From: JAYUDN01 sp043769645
Lineage (GTDB): Bacteria; Patescibacteriota; Gracilibacteria; BD1-5; UBA2023
Assembly: GCA_043769645.1 (NCBI GenBank)
Contig: JAYVJC010000021.1
Coordinates: 1-49,173 of the forward strand
Reading direction: 5' to 3'
DNA length: 49,173 bases
How positions within the stretch are numbered: position 1 is the stretch's first letter; each line of letters begins with the position of its first letter. The position numbers were made by a program, and so were the translations under genes. Positions 1 through 10,282 of this stretch are shown here, piece by piece. The notes under the pieces were generated by a model. It saw only the letters and a list, made by a program, of their open reading frames with translations. It did not search any database and had not been told where the DNA came from.

Positions 1-69
1 TACAGGCATTACAATGTGTACCTGAAACATGGAAAGTGTAGTTTTTCATAGAGTGTTGAGTTATGAGAT

Positions 70-2364
70 TTAGAGTTTTTTAGCTTTGAGTCGGAGAGAG
101 TTCGATACTACTGATACACTGGAAAATGCCATGGCGAGTCCAGCAAATACAGGTGAGAGTGTCCATCAAAATAGCGGATAAAATATTCATGCTGCCAGTG
201 GAATTCCGATGAGATTATAGATGAATGCCCAGAAGAGATTTTGCCTGATTCCTGCCATCGTCATACGAGAGAGTCTGATTGCCTTCACGAGTTTGGATAT
301 ATTTCCACCGAGTAGGGTGATCCCAGCAGATTCGATGGCTACATCAGTTCCTGTCCCCATAGCGATACCAACATCTGCCTGAGCCAGTGCTGGTGCATCA
401 TTGACTCCATCGCCTGTCATAGCGACTATGTTCCCGTCTTTTTGGAACTGTCTTACTATATTCAGCTTGTCTTCTGGTAAGACTTCAGCAATTACTTCGT
501 CGATACCTACTTGATCTGCGATATATTTTGCAGTATTTTTATCATCTCCGGTGAGCATGATAGCCTTGATCCCGAGTTTATGGAGTTCTTGTATTACATC
601 TGCGGATTCTGATTTCAGAGCGTCTGCGACGAGACATACTCAGAGGACTTTTTCTTTCGTGGCAAGTATGACAGGGGTTTTTCCTTGTTTCGTTTCTTTG
701 GTAATCTCAGTGATATCATAAGAGAGCTTGAGATCTTCAAGAAGTTTTGTATTTCCTACGAAATATTCGATTCCTCAGATAGTTCCTTTGAGTCATTTCC
801 CTTGGATACTTTCAAAACCATTGACTGTTTGCAAAGTGACTTTTTTATCTCTTGAAGCACTGATAAGTGCCTGAGCAATCGGATGCTCTGATTTACTTTC
901 GAGTGATGCAACGAGAGCGATGATCTCTTTATCGCTCATGCCAGACTGATTTATGATATTTACGAGTTCGGGCTTTCATTTCGTAATAGTACCTGTCTTA
1001 TCCATGACGATGATATTCACCCTATGGAGTTTTTCAAGAGTTGAGGCATCCTTGATGAGAATACCTTCACTCGCTCCTTTCCCAACTCCGACGATGATAG
1101 CAGTAGGGGTTGCGAGTCCGAGTGCGCATGGACAAGCGATTACGAGAATCCCCACAAATGATGTGAGTCCGAGTGAAAGAGCTTGAGAAAATCCGATATA
1201 TCGACTCCCGACCATGAGCCAAATTCCAAGAGCTAAAAAAGCGAATACGAGTACCACGGGAACAAATACAGCAGATATTGAATCTGCGAGACCTTGTATC
1301 GGTGCCTTACTTCCCTGAGCTTCTCCAACCATCTTGATAATCCCTGCGAGGAGCGTCTCTGACCCTACCTTCGTAGCTCGAAAGGTGAAGGATCCAGTAG
1401 TGTTCATTGTTCATGCAACAACCTTTGAAGCGATAGTCTTCTCAGCCGGCATGGGTTCTCCCGTAATCATAGATTCGTCGATATACGAGGATCCTTCTGT
1501 GATTTCTCCATCTACAGGGATTTTACTTCCTGGTTTCACGATGACAAGGTCTCCTATGACGACTGATTCGATGGAGACTTCTTGCTCCACTCCACTACGG
1601 ATAACAAGTGCCGTCTTAGCTCAAAGTGAAAGGAGCTTTTCGATAGCATCGCCTGTTTTGAGCTTCGATGTTGCTTCAAGGTATTTTCCAAGAGTTATGA
1701 ATGTGATGACAACGATGGTAACATCATAATAGTTATGTCCGACATTGATATATGGGGCGAGTGTCTCCTCAAAAGCGGTTACTATAAAACTATAAATAAA
1801 AGCAACCGAGGTTCCGAGTCCGATAAGAGTATCCATATTCGCTTTGCCATATTTAAGAAATCTGTATACCCCGAGGAGATATGGTTTTCCTACAACAAAG
1901 AGGACATAGGTAGCAAATATCGGAAGGAGGTGGTGGAAAAACTCATACCAGATATATGGGATCTTTGCCACATATCCGAACCCGGTAAGTATATCCCATC
2001 ACATGACAAAAATACAGAAAATAGCGAGTGGTAGAGCTGAGTAGACCTTTGATTTCATGTCATCTATTTCTTTGAGTTTTTCTATTTTGGAGACTCCAAG
2101 TCAGGTATGAGCACTATGTTCATCACTCGTCATATTCATAGATGCTGCCGTGGGGAGAATAAATAAGTATCAAAGTGGCTCAACTTTTTTGGAAAGAGAA
2201 TCTGGATTGACTTTGGATGCATCGAAAGTAATTTTTGCGGATTCAGTTCCATAATTGACTGAAACCTCCTCCACTCCATCCATCTTACGGAGTGTCCGTT
2301 CGATGATTTTCGCACAGGAGGCGCAGTGCATCCCTTTCAGCCCATAGGTTTGAGATGTATTCAT
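70..2364 (-). CDS. copA: Copper-translocating P1B-type ATPase
   Basis: A 764-residue heavy-metal P-type ATPase that would export Cu(I) across the membrane using ATP. The order is an N-terminal HMA domain with GMHCASC, transmembrane segments, the CPC metal-channel motif (IACPCALGLATP), the DKTGTITK phosphorylation site, and the hinge MTGDGVNDAPALAQADVG. The C-terminus (LAMAFSSVSVVSN) is typical of CopA. The frame is continuous only if several in-frame TGA codons are Gly; it ends at TAA (70-72). I chose the ATG at 2364, directly before NTSQTYGLKGMHC; a start 13 codons upstream is possible but adds no domain. It is divergent from nothing nearby; the next minus-strand gene lies about 90 bp upstream. 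The family and Cu/Ag class are secure from CPC plus one HMA; substrate is inferred. Confidence 0.95.
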
Positions 2365-2455
2365 AGTGTGATTTTTAGAAAGTATATAGTACGCAAAATC
2401 CACTTCTGAAAATCGGAACTCAAAAAAGAGTCCATATAAAAGTGGATGGAAAAGT

Positions 2456-2848
2456 CTAGCTCAGGTATTTGACGGAACCCCCTATAAGGGAAATATATTC
2501 ATGAGGATCTGGAGGAGCATTCTGTCGATAGAGTATACTAAAACTTCTTCTTGGAATAAACGCTTCTGAATAATCTATAGTCCTCATACGAGTTACGCAT
2601 ACGACATTTTTATGAGGATTGGTGAGGTTTGTATGTCTCGTAAGCGAATGAGTCGTATCTGAACAACAGTTGTAGAGAGTATTCTGTAAGGATTCATCCG
2701 GATGATCTATCGGGCTTATACTCACCATCTCTCACATCTCCATATCATCTCCACTTGGCATCATCTCTTTCATATTCCCTGCAAAAATCATCCCACAGTT
2801 TGGGAGAGTCGTGAAAAAGACAAGGATGAGAGCGAAAAGAGATTTCAT
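2456..2848 (-). CDS. Small Met-rich secreted or anchored protein beside copA
   Basis: A 130-aa protein of unknown family. It begins MKSLFALILVFFTTLPNCG, a clear signal peptide or lipoprotein-like leader. The following stretch is methionine-rich (NMKEMMPSGDDMEMGEM), and a CC pair and further Cys occur later. One in-frame TGA (Gly) at 2732-2734 must be read through to join the leader to the body; the stop is TAG at 2456. It lies about 90 bp upstream of copA on the same strand, so co-transcription is plausible. Methionine and cysteine clusters next to a Cu-ATPase suggest periplasmic or surface Cu(I) binding, but this is inference from composition and position only. No homologous family is recognised. 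Confidence 0.65.
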
Positions 2849-3422
2849 GAAATGTATATAGCTTTTTAGTGTATGCAAAATCCAGTATAAAGCAAAGAAT
2901 CCTCATTCAAAACGGTGAGGATTCGTTCAGATCTTTTTTTATTGATTACTGAGTATTTTTCAGATGGTTGAATGAGAACCATAGCAAATTTATATTTTTG
3001 TCTTTCTTTCTCGAAGTTATACCTAAGCTAGTTCTCATATACTCGTACCACTCGCGACTATTTGGATTCTTCCTCTAGCTACAACCAGTTTTTTTCTCTT
3101 AAAAATCCATCTAAAAGTGTAGATAGATTTTTGGTGAAAGTATATGGCTGCCCAGCCCGTCAGAACTTCGAACCGATGACCGGATTCGAACTCTATACCG
3201 GATTCTTCTTACTTGTCCTGCCTTTCTAGTTCCTTCTAGAGTAGAATTGAGATAATTCCTAGAAATCTAAAGTTTATAATAATTTATACCCAGGGTTAAC
3301 TCATTATATCTATCTGTTCACTGTGACTGTCTTGTTTTCCGAATTTATGATGCAGATGTAGATTTACAGTATAAATGTATTTTACTTGTCGAATTGAGGC
3401 GAGCATTCATTTAATTAAGATA
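2849..3422. other. Gene-free region with hairpins and possible structured RNA
   Basis: No coding frame is supported here. An inverted repeat (AATCCTCA/TGAGGATT, 2898-2923) with a T-run about 10 nt later could be a weak plus-strand terminator. A second hairpin sits at 3101-3132. Between 3144 and 3240 the minus strand carries two TTCGAA-containing hairpin-like stretches, a TTCTAG/CTAGAA hairpin (about 3224-3240), and ends in a CCA-like GGGCAGCCA. That resembles tRNA 3' ends, but I cannot fold a cloverleaf: no matching 5' acceptor strand is found upstream. It may be a small RNA or a decayed tRNA. A direct repeat ACCGGATTC occurs twice about 20 nt apart. Confidence 0.35.
3101..3132 (-). terminator. 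Long-stem terminator-like hairpin
   Basis: AAAAATC-ATCTA pairs with TAGAT-GATTTTT across a 6-nt loop (one mismatch). The stem's own T-rich flank could serve either strand. It is best placed to end a minus-strand transcript coming from the structured stretch at 3144-3240. Confidence 0.5.
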
Positions 3423-3450
3423 TTGACTAAACTATATATTTGAATATAAA
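3423..3450 (+). promoter_or_regulatory. Promoter of the 3.5-9.9 kb cluster
   Basis: TTGACT (3423-3428), a 16-bp spacer and TATAAA (3445-3450) form a good sigma-70-like promoter in very AT-rich DNA. Transcription would start near 3457, just ahead of the 15-codon ORF at 3471 and about 110 nt before the synthetase-like gene. Confidence 0.6.
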
Positions 3451-3470
3451 TTATATAATCTGATTCGAAT

Positions 3471-3518
3471 ATGAAAAAAGGATTAATAGGTCTTGTATTA
3501 GGAATTATTTTATTTTAA
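3471..3518 (+). CDS. 15-aa hydrophobic leader ORF (MKKGLIGLVLGIILF)
   Basis: An ATG to TAA frame encodes MKKGLIGLVLGIILF, two lysines then a purely hydrophobic run. It is the first ORF after the cluster promoter. Its three glycines use GGA, GGT, GGA, although the next gene encodes 27 of 33 glycines as UGA. Nineteen bases inside it (3481-3499) recur exactly, in the same frame, in the oxidoreductase gene at 7809-7827. It could be a translational leader, a tiny membrane peptide, a decayed signal-peptide gene, or a precursor peptide. No Shine-Dalgarno sequence is evident. Translation is unproven. Confidence 0.35.
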   Translation: MKKGLIGLVLGIILF

Positions 3519-3569
3519 TTAAACAGACTTTGATTGATACTTTTCGTTCATATATAACTAATTCACTTT

Positions 3570-4931
3570 ATGGCTGCCAATGATTTAAGGACTGCATTTG
3601 ATAAAGCTGATATTCTAATTGATACTTATGATATAGCGTGAAGTCATACATATTTGCCTTTTTGATGGCAACTCCGTAATAAATATATTGGATTGATAAA
3701 ATCTCTTATGGAATGAATATGATATGATGAATGGAATTTTTCAGATTTAATATCTCAAACTGATATGGAAATCATGAATAATCAAGTAATGGATATTTCA
3801 TGAAAGGTTCTTTATACATGACATAAAGAGGATCAAGAAAGAATCACTCTTGCTCCAACACACGAGATACCTATAACAAGAATGTTACAAAAACGAGTCC
3901 AATTTGAGGCTGATCTCCCTATTAGATTGTACCATACTTGAAGCGTATATAGAAAGCCAAAGAAAGTACAATTTCCTTTTAATCTATGAGAAAGGCGTTC
4001 GTTTGTTGAAGCACACTGAATTTTTGCAAATCCAACAAGTATTGATGAGGAAATAGCCAGAGTACAAGAAATAATAGATATACTAGTACGTAAAAAATTG
4101 ATAGTACCAGCTGTAACATCTGATAGACCCTTGGCAACAAATAATCCAATCTCAAAGAAAACAGTTTGTACTGATATTATTACGCCTTTTTGAAAAACCC
4201 AGATTGCATGAATGATATATTTTCATGACGATATATTTTCATGACCATTTAAACTAAGGTATCGATCTCTACAAGATTGACGTAAGAAGGCGCATACTCC
4301 TAGTGTATTGCATTTTGGATTTTCAGATAACTTATTGCTTTGAACTATTGTTAATGGATTTAGTGATGATAGATTTTTGCTTCCACTTGAATTACTCCCC
4401 TATCATCTAGCTATTATTATAGATACTGTGAGCGGAGAAATTCCAGAATGATTTAGTACTATGCCTTGAGTAAAGATTTTTTACTCTAAAAATAGAGCAC
4501 ATGTAAAAAAAATTTTTGATAAAGTATTTTTACAATGAATTCCTCTTATTTGACGTATTAGCTGAGGTAAAATGAACATTTTGATGACGGATACCCAGGA
4601 AAGATTTGAATGATTAGAAGCTGAATGAGTATGAAATCTCATGCATGTAGCATGAAAAACACGGGAAAATCTTTTAAAATCAAAAAGAGATAACAAAGAA
4701 GATGAAATCGTAAAAATTCATGTTTTTGATGCAGATAAGGTTAATGAATTAGTTTGAAGCTGAAAGATTGTCCTTACTCCATTATATAAATCAGACGCTA
4801 ATGTCATTGCCCTTGAAAGAAGTCTTACATCATGAGAAGTTCTTGGTTTTATAGAAGATGATACTGACAGTATTTGTCCTATAACGTGACTAAATACAAA
4901 AACAAAAGCGTATATCTCACGTAGATTCTAA
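3570..4931 (+). CDS. Prolyl-tRNA-synthetase-like class II enzyme
   Basis: A 453-aa protein resembling the class II aaRS core of archaeal/eukaryotic-type ProRS. TLAPTHEIPITRML matches the ProRS 'RPTSE' region, DLPIRLYHTGSVYRK is motif 2, and GERRSFVEAHGIFANP matches RTREFLWQEGHTAH. DRFLLPLELLPYHLAIIID matches the LVLPPKLAPIQVVI junction into the anticodon-binding domain. The motif 3 region (HFGFSDNLLLGTIV) lacks the usual GxGxxR arginine, and the C-terminal zinc-binding extension is not apparent. Gly is UGA in 27 of 33 cases. It starts at ATG 3570, has no Shine-Dalgarno, and is followed after 11 bp by the next gene. Family knowledge says stand-alone aaRS paralogues often charge carrier proteins or build small molecules. 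I infer a non-canonical role here, possibly with proline or an analogue; a housekeeping ProRS cannot be excluded without the rest of the genome. Confidence 0.75.
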
Positions 4932-4942
4932 AACAATTTTAT

Positions 4943-7408
4943 ATGAAAAATATATTAAATATTTGAGGTATTGAAGTGGATATTTCATTATCAGATACTC
5001 ATACGGTCAAAGACTTAAATATACCATCTGCTCATAGTTTACATACAAACTGGTGATATAACCATGATGCCATAAAAGATAGAATGAGTCTTGAAATACA
5101 ACGATCTTCTGAAATCCCTTCAGCATCTTTTCAGAATGGTAAATTAATCGTAAGTTGAGACTTATCTTTTCAAGACGATGCTAAGATGAATGCTCAGTTT
5201 GGAATTGCTTGAAACAAATGAGTCGTAAGCAAAACAATTCATCATTTATTGGAGAAGAATGGTTGTATAGCAATGCATGCATGTGCTATATTTAATCCAG
5301 ATACTTGAAAAATTATTATATGAATTTGAGAATCTTGATCATGAAAGACGGCGCTTATTAGTGCAGCATTGTTAAATGGTTGGAAAATTGTGAGTACAGA
5401 AATGTTAGTAATGAATAGTAGTTGAATTATTTTGCCTGGAAATACTCATGATACAGTATCATTTAGAGCTGCTGATTATATAGAGAGATATCTAGAATGA
5501 ATAGAGGTTCAAAGACAATCTATAATTCAAGATGAAACATGAAAAAAATGTCTTGCTGATTTTTCAAGCGCAGCTTATACAACTCCCATCATATTAGACG
5601 ATAATGAGGTTGAAGTTATATTTCTAAATTACTGAGATCTTAGATTTTTAGGCTGAAAAGTTCCAACAGATTTAGACTATATTACAAGAATGCTACAGTA
5701 TTCTTCATCAGAGAAAATTGATAGGTCTGTAAGCATAGGTTATAGGATAGTTGATGCTGGGTTAAATTGAAATATTTCCATGAGAGATCAGGCTGTTAAT
5801 AAACTAAAATGATGAAAGTATAAATTTACCATTCTTTGAGGTGATATATCTGACTTTGAGAGATATCTTTCATCGAAAAAAATCCCACTTTCTTCAGCTA
5901 AAACTGAACTAGATAACGCTACGGATGACGATATTGTTTGAATTCTTTGAATTCGGAGTATTGATGGATTAACATTAAGAAGTGATATTATTTTTAATGC
6001 ATTTTTAAGGATTACCAAGATCATAAATCGTGATTTATCTATATTAACTAATGCAAAGCTACTCGCTTGGATAAAGCAAAAATTTAGAAAATGATATGAT
6101 TTTTCAGATCGTGATCTTACAGGAGTCGATTGTAGTTGATTTGATCTTTCATGATCAAATTTCAATAGAGCAGTTATAGCGAGTGGAAAATTTGATTGAT
6201 GCAATTTTGAATGAGCTTCCTTTGTGTGTCCATCAACGGAGAGAACTTCATTAAAATGAGCAAAACTTAAAGACATTTATGCCCATTCAGCCTTTTTTTC
6301 AATAGCAAAATTACAAGATGCAATCATAGAATGATCAATAGATATGACATGATCATTCTTTCATTGATGTTCATTCGAAAACGCATCTTTTAGGTGATCG
6401 AATATCTCATGATCCTGATTTTATCAGTGTAATTTATCAGGTACTAAATTTGCATGATCAAATGTTTATGAATGTACATTTGTTGAATGTACGGGCGTAG
6501 GAACATTGTTTGCAGGAATGATTGGGTGAACACTATTTTACTCAAATAATAAATTCAAGAAGGCTGACTTAAGGTGAACTGATTTGAGTTTTTCTCAATT
6601 TACAGGATGAATTATGGATTGATCTGATTTTTCAGCTTCTCATGGTGAAAATGCTTCATTTAAAAAAATTTCCTTAGTAAACGGTAAATTTGATAATAGT
6701 ACTCTTCCTGATCTTGAATTGAATGATGTAGAACTGTGATCCGCCTCCTTTCAAGATTCGGATCTTAAATGAATAAAAATAAGCAAATGAAGATGAACAA
6801 GAGTAAACTTTTCAGGATCGGATCTTTCTTCTTGAGAAATTAAGAAATGAACAAATTTACATTGATCACTATTTCACTGAGTTTTGGGAGAGGATTTAAG
6901 AGTACTTCACTCAAATCTTAGTAACTCAAATTTCTCTGAATCAGAAGACTGAACTCGACCAGCAGTAAGAATGAGATGATTAAACGTAAGAAATTCTGAC
7001 CTTTCAGGTTCTAATTTTCGATGAGCATACTTATATAGATCTTTTTTTACGGGCGATCATGTAGAAAATATGGACTTATCTGATACTGACTTTACTGATG
7101 CATTATTAGTCCAAGCTTATATTGCATCTATGGCGATTGGGGCAAACTTTACTCGAGCAAACCTTACTTATTGAAGACTAAATCAATCAAACTTTACTGA
7201 TGCCAATTTTGAAAATGCACAATTATTTATGGCAGGTCTAACGAAAACAAACTTCACTTGAGCTAATTTGTTTTGAGTGAAGGCACCGATTATAGTAGAT
7301 AGAACTATTGGATTAGAACAGGCTCAGAACCTCTCCCCCATACTGAAAGAATGGATTTTAAACTTTCAAAAAGCATTATCTACAACTTGAAGTCATCAAT
7401 CAACATAA
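4943..7408 (+). CDS. HprK-like P-loop protein fused to pentapeptide repeats
   Basis: An 821-aa two-part protein. Residues ~100-145 resemble the HPr kinase/phosphorylase catalytic core: NGCIAMHACAIFNPDTGK, then the Walker A GESGSGKT (about 129-136) and NGWKIVSTEM. Canonical HprK has ADD in that last segment, so the catalytic acid is altered. From about residue 375 to 790 the chain is almost entirely A(D/N)LXX-type pentapeptide repeats (DFSDRDLTG, GSNFNRAV, GANFTRANLTY, TDANFENAQ), which fold as a right-handed beta-helix. Most glycines are UGA. HprK-like proteins occur in some lasso-peptide clusters as tailoring kinases; the helix could be a scaffold or DNA/surface mimic. The fusion is unfamiliar to me. 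Next gene starts 10 bp downstream, so the genes are co-transcribed. Confidence 0.75.
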
Positions 7409-7417
7409 CTATTTATT

Positions 7418-8395
7418 ATGAAAGTAAGTATTGATCATGTAAATACTCTAGTACAGGACTACTTTAAATCAAATTGATACACAGAGGATACCGCAGGGTG
7501 AATGACTGATAATTTAATTGAGGCTGAGCTTTTTTGAAGATCTACACACGGTCTTGTACGTGTGCCATGGATTCTATCAAATAAAATCCCAGATTCTTAT
7601 CTTTCTCCTCAAAATTTTCAGTTGAATCCAAATTCAGTAAACTTAATTGATAGTACAAACCAAAATGGGTATCTCTCTTGTGATCAAGTAGTAGAAGACA
7701 TGATAAGGCTACTTGATTGAGAAGATTGCAAATTTGTGATTTCTGTACTGAAATCTGCTTTTCCTTCCTCAATTTTACTACGATATCTAAAAAAGTTTTA
7801 CGAGCATAGATTAATAGGTCTTGTATTTTGAACAACACCAAGACTTGTATCTGACGCCAATAAAGTTCCGAATATCTTTTGAACAAATCCTATTGGCTAT
7901 ACCTTACCTCTGCAAGATAAAAGAATATTAATTGCAGATTTTTCTACATCGGATATACCACTTGGAAAAGTATTAATGGCACATCAAGGTAACGATAAAA
8001 TTTTAAAAACATGAAAATTAATTGATAAAGATTGAGTAATCACAGATTCGACTGAGAATGCATTTTCTATTGATGGTAAATTTATTTGATCACTACTCCC
8101 ATTTTGATGAGAAGATGGATTACATAAATGAATGATGATTTCCCTTTTTATTGAACTCATTTCCGCATATCTATCTTGAAATCGTTCAGATAAGTGAGAT
8201 TTGGTATTAGTTTGAGCTAAGTCAGATATTCTTCCAAGATGACAAGGATGAGTTGAACAGTTACTAACATGAGTAGGAAATCGCTGAGGACTAAAAAGGT
8301 TACCTTGAGAGAAAGCAATACAAAAATATGAGACAAATAGAGAATCGTGCCTAATTGAAGTTCCTGATAGCGTCGCAAAATTAATATGATTATAA
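7418..8395 (+). CDS. Malate/L-lactate dehydrogenase-family (LDH2) oxidoreductase
   Basis: A 325-aa member of the Ldh_2/MDH2 family (NAD(P)H-dependent reductases of keto acids or cyclic imino acids). Diagnostic stretches are LIEAELFGRSTHGLVRVPW (family: EADLRGxxSHGxxRxP, with the catalytic His) and FGTNPIGYTLP (family: GTNPIxxxxP). It is near family length. Ten in-frame UGA codons or so are read as Gly; the stop is TAA at 8393. Members include malate, lactate and ureidoglycolate dehydrogenases and delta1-piperideine/pyrroline-2-carboxylate reductases. The neighbouring ProRS-like enzyme makes a proline-type imine substrate tempting, but this is inference. The ATG is 10 bp after the preceding stop. 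After its stop comes about 200 bp with a separate promoter for the next gene. Confidence 0.85.
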
Positions 8396-8547
8396 ATTTC
8401 TTCCAACTTACTCTGATATATCCATAGATTAATGAGGTTACTTTTCTTTTTTTTCCGGCTTGAATTTTCAAGTAATCTTTTGATAATTCCTTCTTCTTCA
8501 TTTCGTATTTCGATAGTATTCAAAGTTTTATATTGTCAATTCTTTTA

Positions 8548-8583
8548 TTGACTTATTTATTAATATAGTTATATATATAACTA
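8548..8583 (+). promoter_or_regulatory. Promoter with 18-bp perfect palindrome
   Basis: TTGACT (8548-8553) is followed after 17 bp by ATATAT (8571-8576). The -10 lies inside TAGTTATATATATAACTA (8566-8583), a perfect 18-bp palindrome that ends 13 bp before the ATP-grasp start codon. A dimeric repressor bound here would block both the promoter and the start site. Palindromes arise easily in such AT-rich DNA, so the operator role is inferred. Confidence 0.5.
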
Positions 8584-8595
8584 TACTTAATTTTT

Positions 8596-9924
8596 ATGGC
8601 AACAGAAAGTCAGTACTTGTTTGAACGAAATGACGCGTTAAAAAGTCTATGATTGGTTTCCCAGATGCCAGAATTCGATATGGATACAACTCCTACTATC
8701 CATTTCCCTACATTGAGTGGAGAAGATCTGAGCATTGCTAAAGCGGGCTATGATGTAGTAAAAGCAGAAAATAGTGATTTTCAAGTCGTACTTGAGCAAC
8801 TATGATTGTTTTATTTGCTTACTCCTTCTGGACTAACTCTGATTCGAGCTAGAGGAAAACCTATATTTAGCTTTAAAGATAGTGAAGATATTATCGGTAC
8901 AAATATCCGAGGATTCGCGAAATATAGTAGTAATAAACTCCTGGCATGAAAGATACTTCGCTGATCATGAGTACCAGTGCCACGAGAAATGCATCTCAAA
9001 CATAGTAGATATTACTCTGTACCAAACTTAGTACTTTGAGGTAAAAGTCCTCAAGAATTTCGATCAGCTTCACAAGCTATTCACGAAAGTACTTTTGCTC
9101 GGGTCATGCAGTTTTTGGAATCCAACTGAATAGAAAAATTCGTAACAAAGCCCCATGATGGAAAGCAATGAGATGGTGTTATTATAAACCAAAGGGAAGA
9201 GTTTGCGAAAAATTGAGCAAATAAGGGTATGTTTGAAGAAAGTGATATATCAGGCATCTTGCTCATACAAGATAAGATAGAGCCATATAGACTTATAAAT
9301 CAGCTTACTCCCGATGTAGAAATGAGACTTCTCTGCTGATATCGTCTCCTTCCATCTCAATATTCTGACTGGAACATGAGAGTACTTGTAACCTACGATA
9401 CTTCGAACCTTTCATCTTGAAACTATATTTCATCTGGAATAGTTTGTAGGATTGATCAAGTAGATAAGCCCGTTAATATCTCTCTGAGTGCCTCATATGA
9501 TTCATTTGATAATGTTATGAGAAAATGCTGACTCACTGAAGAAAAGGAAGTACTTAGAAAAAAAATCGAGGCCACCGCTATTCGAGCCACGGAAGCTATA
9601 GTGACTTACTGTGATAATAAGACAAAACGACCAAAAGATGTTCCTGACTTTCAAGTTTTGGTATGAGTTGATATTATCCTAGATCGCGATAAAAATCCTA
9701 TAGTAATCGAAGTAAATGACATGAATTCAGGGTGCAATTATGAACTCATGAAGCTTGAGGGTGTTGAAGCACTCTATCCTATTGCGAGAGCGATACTAGG
9801 GAAGGCAAGCCTAAATAGGCTCATAGAAAGATTAAAATCACAATTACTTGCAACCTATTGACCAGAATGACTCGCTAAAGTCCTGAGTTGACAAGCAAAA
9901 CTTGATGTTAAGGAGGATGTGTAA
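8596..9924 (+). CDS. ATP-grasp domain ligase
   Basis: A 442-aa protein with ATP-grasp signatures in its second half. They are KLLAGKILRGSGVPVPRE (lid/entry helix region), FVTKPHDGKQGDGVII (glycine-rich ATP loop), LLIQDKIEP, NMRVLVTYD, and the metal-binding VIEVNDMNSGCNYELM. These enzymes activate a carboxylate as acyl-phosphate and join it to an amine or thiol. The layout most resembles RimK/peptide-ligase types; substrate cannot be read from sequence. N-terminal 120 residues are not recognised. It has its own promoter/palindrome but the same strand and codon style as the three genes upstream, so I treat it as the last member of the cluster. Stop TAA. Confidence 0.85.
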
Positions 9925-10000
9925 TATATTTATATCCCGAGGGACTCTAAAGATTTAAAGCTCTATTGCTTTTAGGATAGACAGTGAGGAGTATAAATTA

Positions 10001-10282
10001 ATGAAGAATGAGCTTTCTGATAGGTATTTCGGACTAGCAGAACAATTACAAAACATAAGTCATTCAGGAGATGGCATTTGAGCAGAGGGGGAAAGATGCT
10101 TCAAACTCTTTACAAGCCTTTCTGAGAGCTGGAATTCAGCTAATTATATAGAATATGCACGTATTATAAAATTGATCTGCTTCAGAGTTTCTTTTGATAA
10201 AGAAAAAGCTCTCTATCTAGAGGAAAGAGAGCTATTTAGAGAGATCAGAAGCTTGAATAATACCGTATGGCTGGGGTACTAG
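10001..10282 (+). CDS. 93-aa hypothetical protein ending inside tRNA-Gln
   Basis: An unrecognised 93-aa protein (MKNELSDRYFGLAEQ...), charged and probably helical. A GGAG at 9988-9991 precedes the ATG by 9 bp, one of the few clear ribosome binding sites in this window. Two or more TGA codons are in frame as Gly. The final residues WLGY and the TAG stop are supplied by the antisense of the tRNA-Gln 3' end and T-stem (10268-10282). It follows the ATP-grasp gene by 76 bp and could be co-transcribed with it. Confidence 0.6.

Noticed and set aside
70..2364. copA as a pseudogene split into pieces
   Set aside because: The splits are TGA codons only, and the motifs read in order and in frame under table 25.
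2898..2942. Terminator for a plus-strand gene at 2.9 kb
   Set aside because: No plus-strand gene lies upstream, and the T-run is about 10 nt from the stem; kept only as a note.
3144..3240. tRNA or tmRNA/RNase P RNA in the gene-free region
   Set aside because: TTCGAA and a CCA-like end are present, but there is no cloverleaf or matching 5' acceptor, and no RNase P core motifs; left as an unidentified structure.
7984..8523. Antisense ORF over the LDH2-like gene (MNTIEIRNEEEG...)
   Set aside because: Only a TTG start; most of it is the complement of the oxidoreductase frame, with no family signature.
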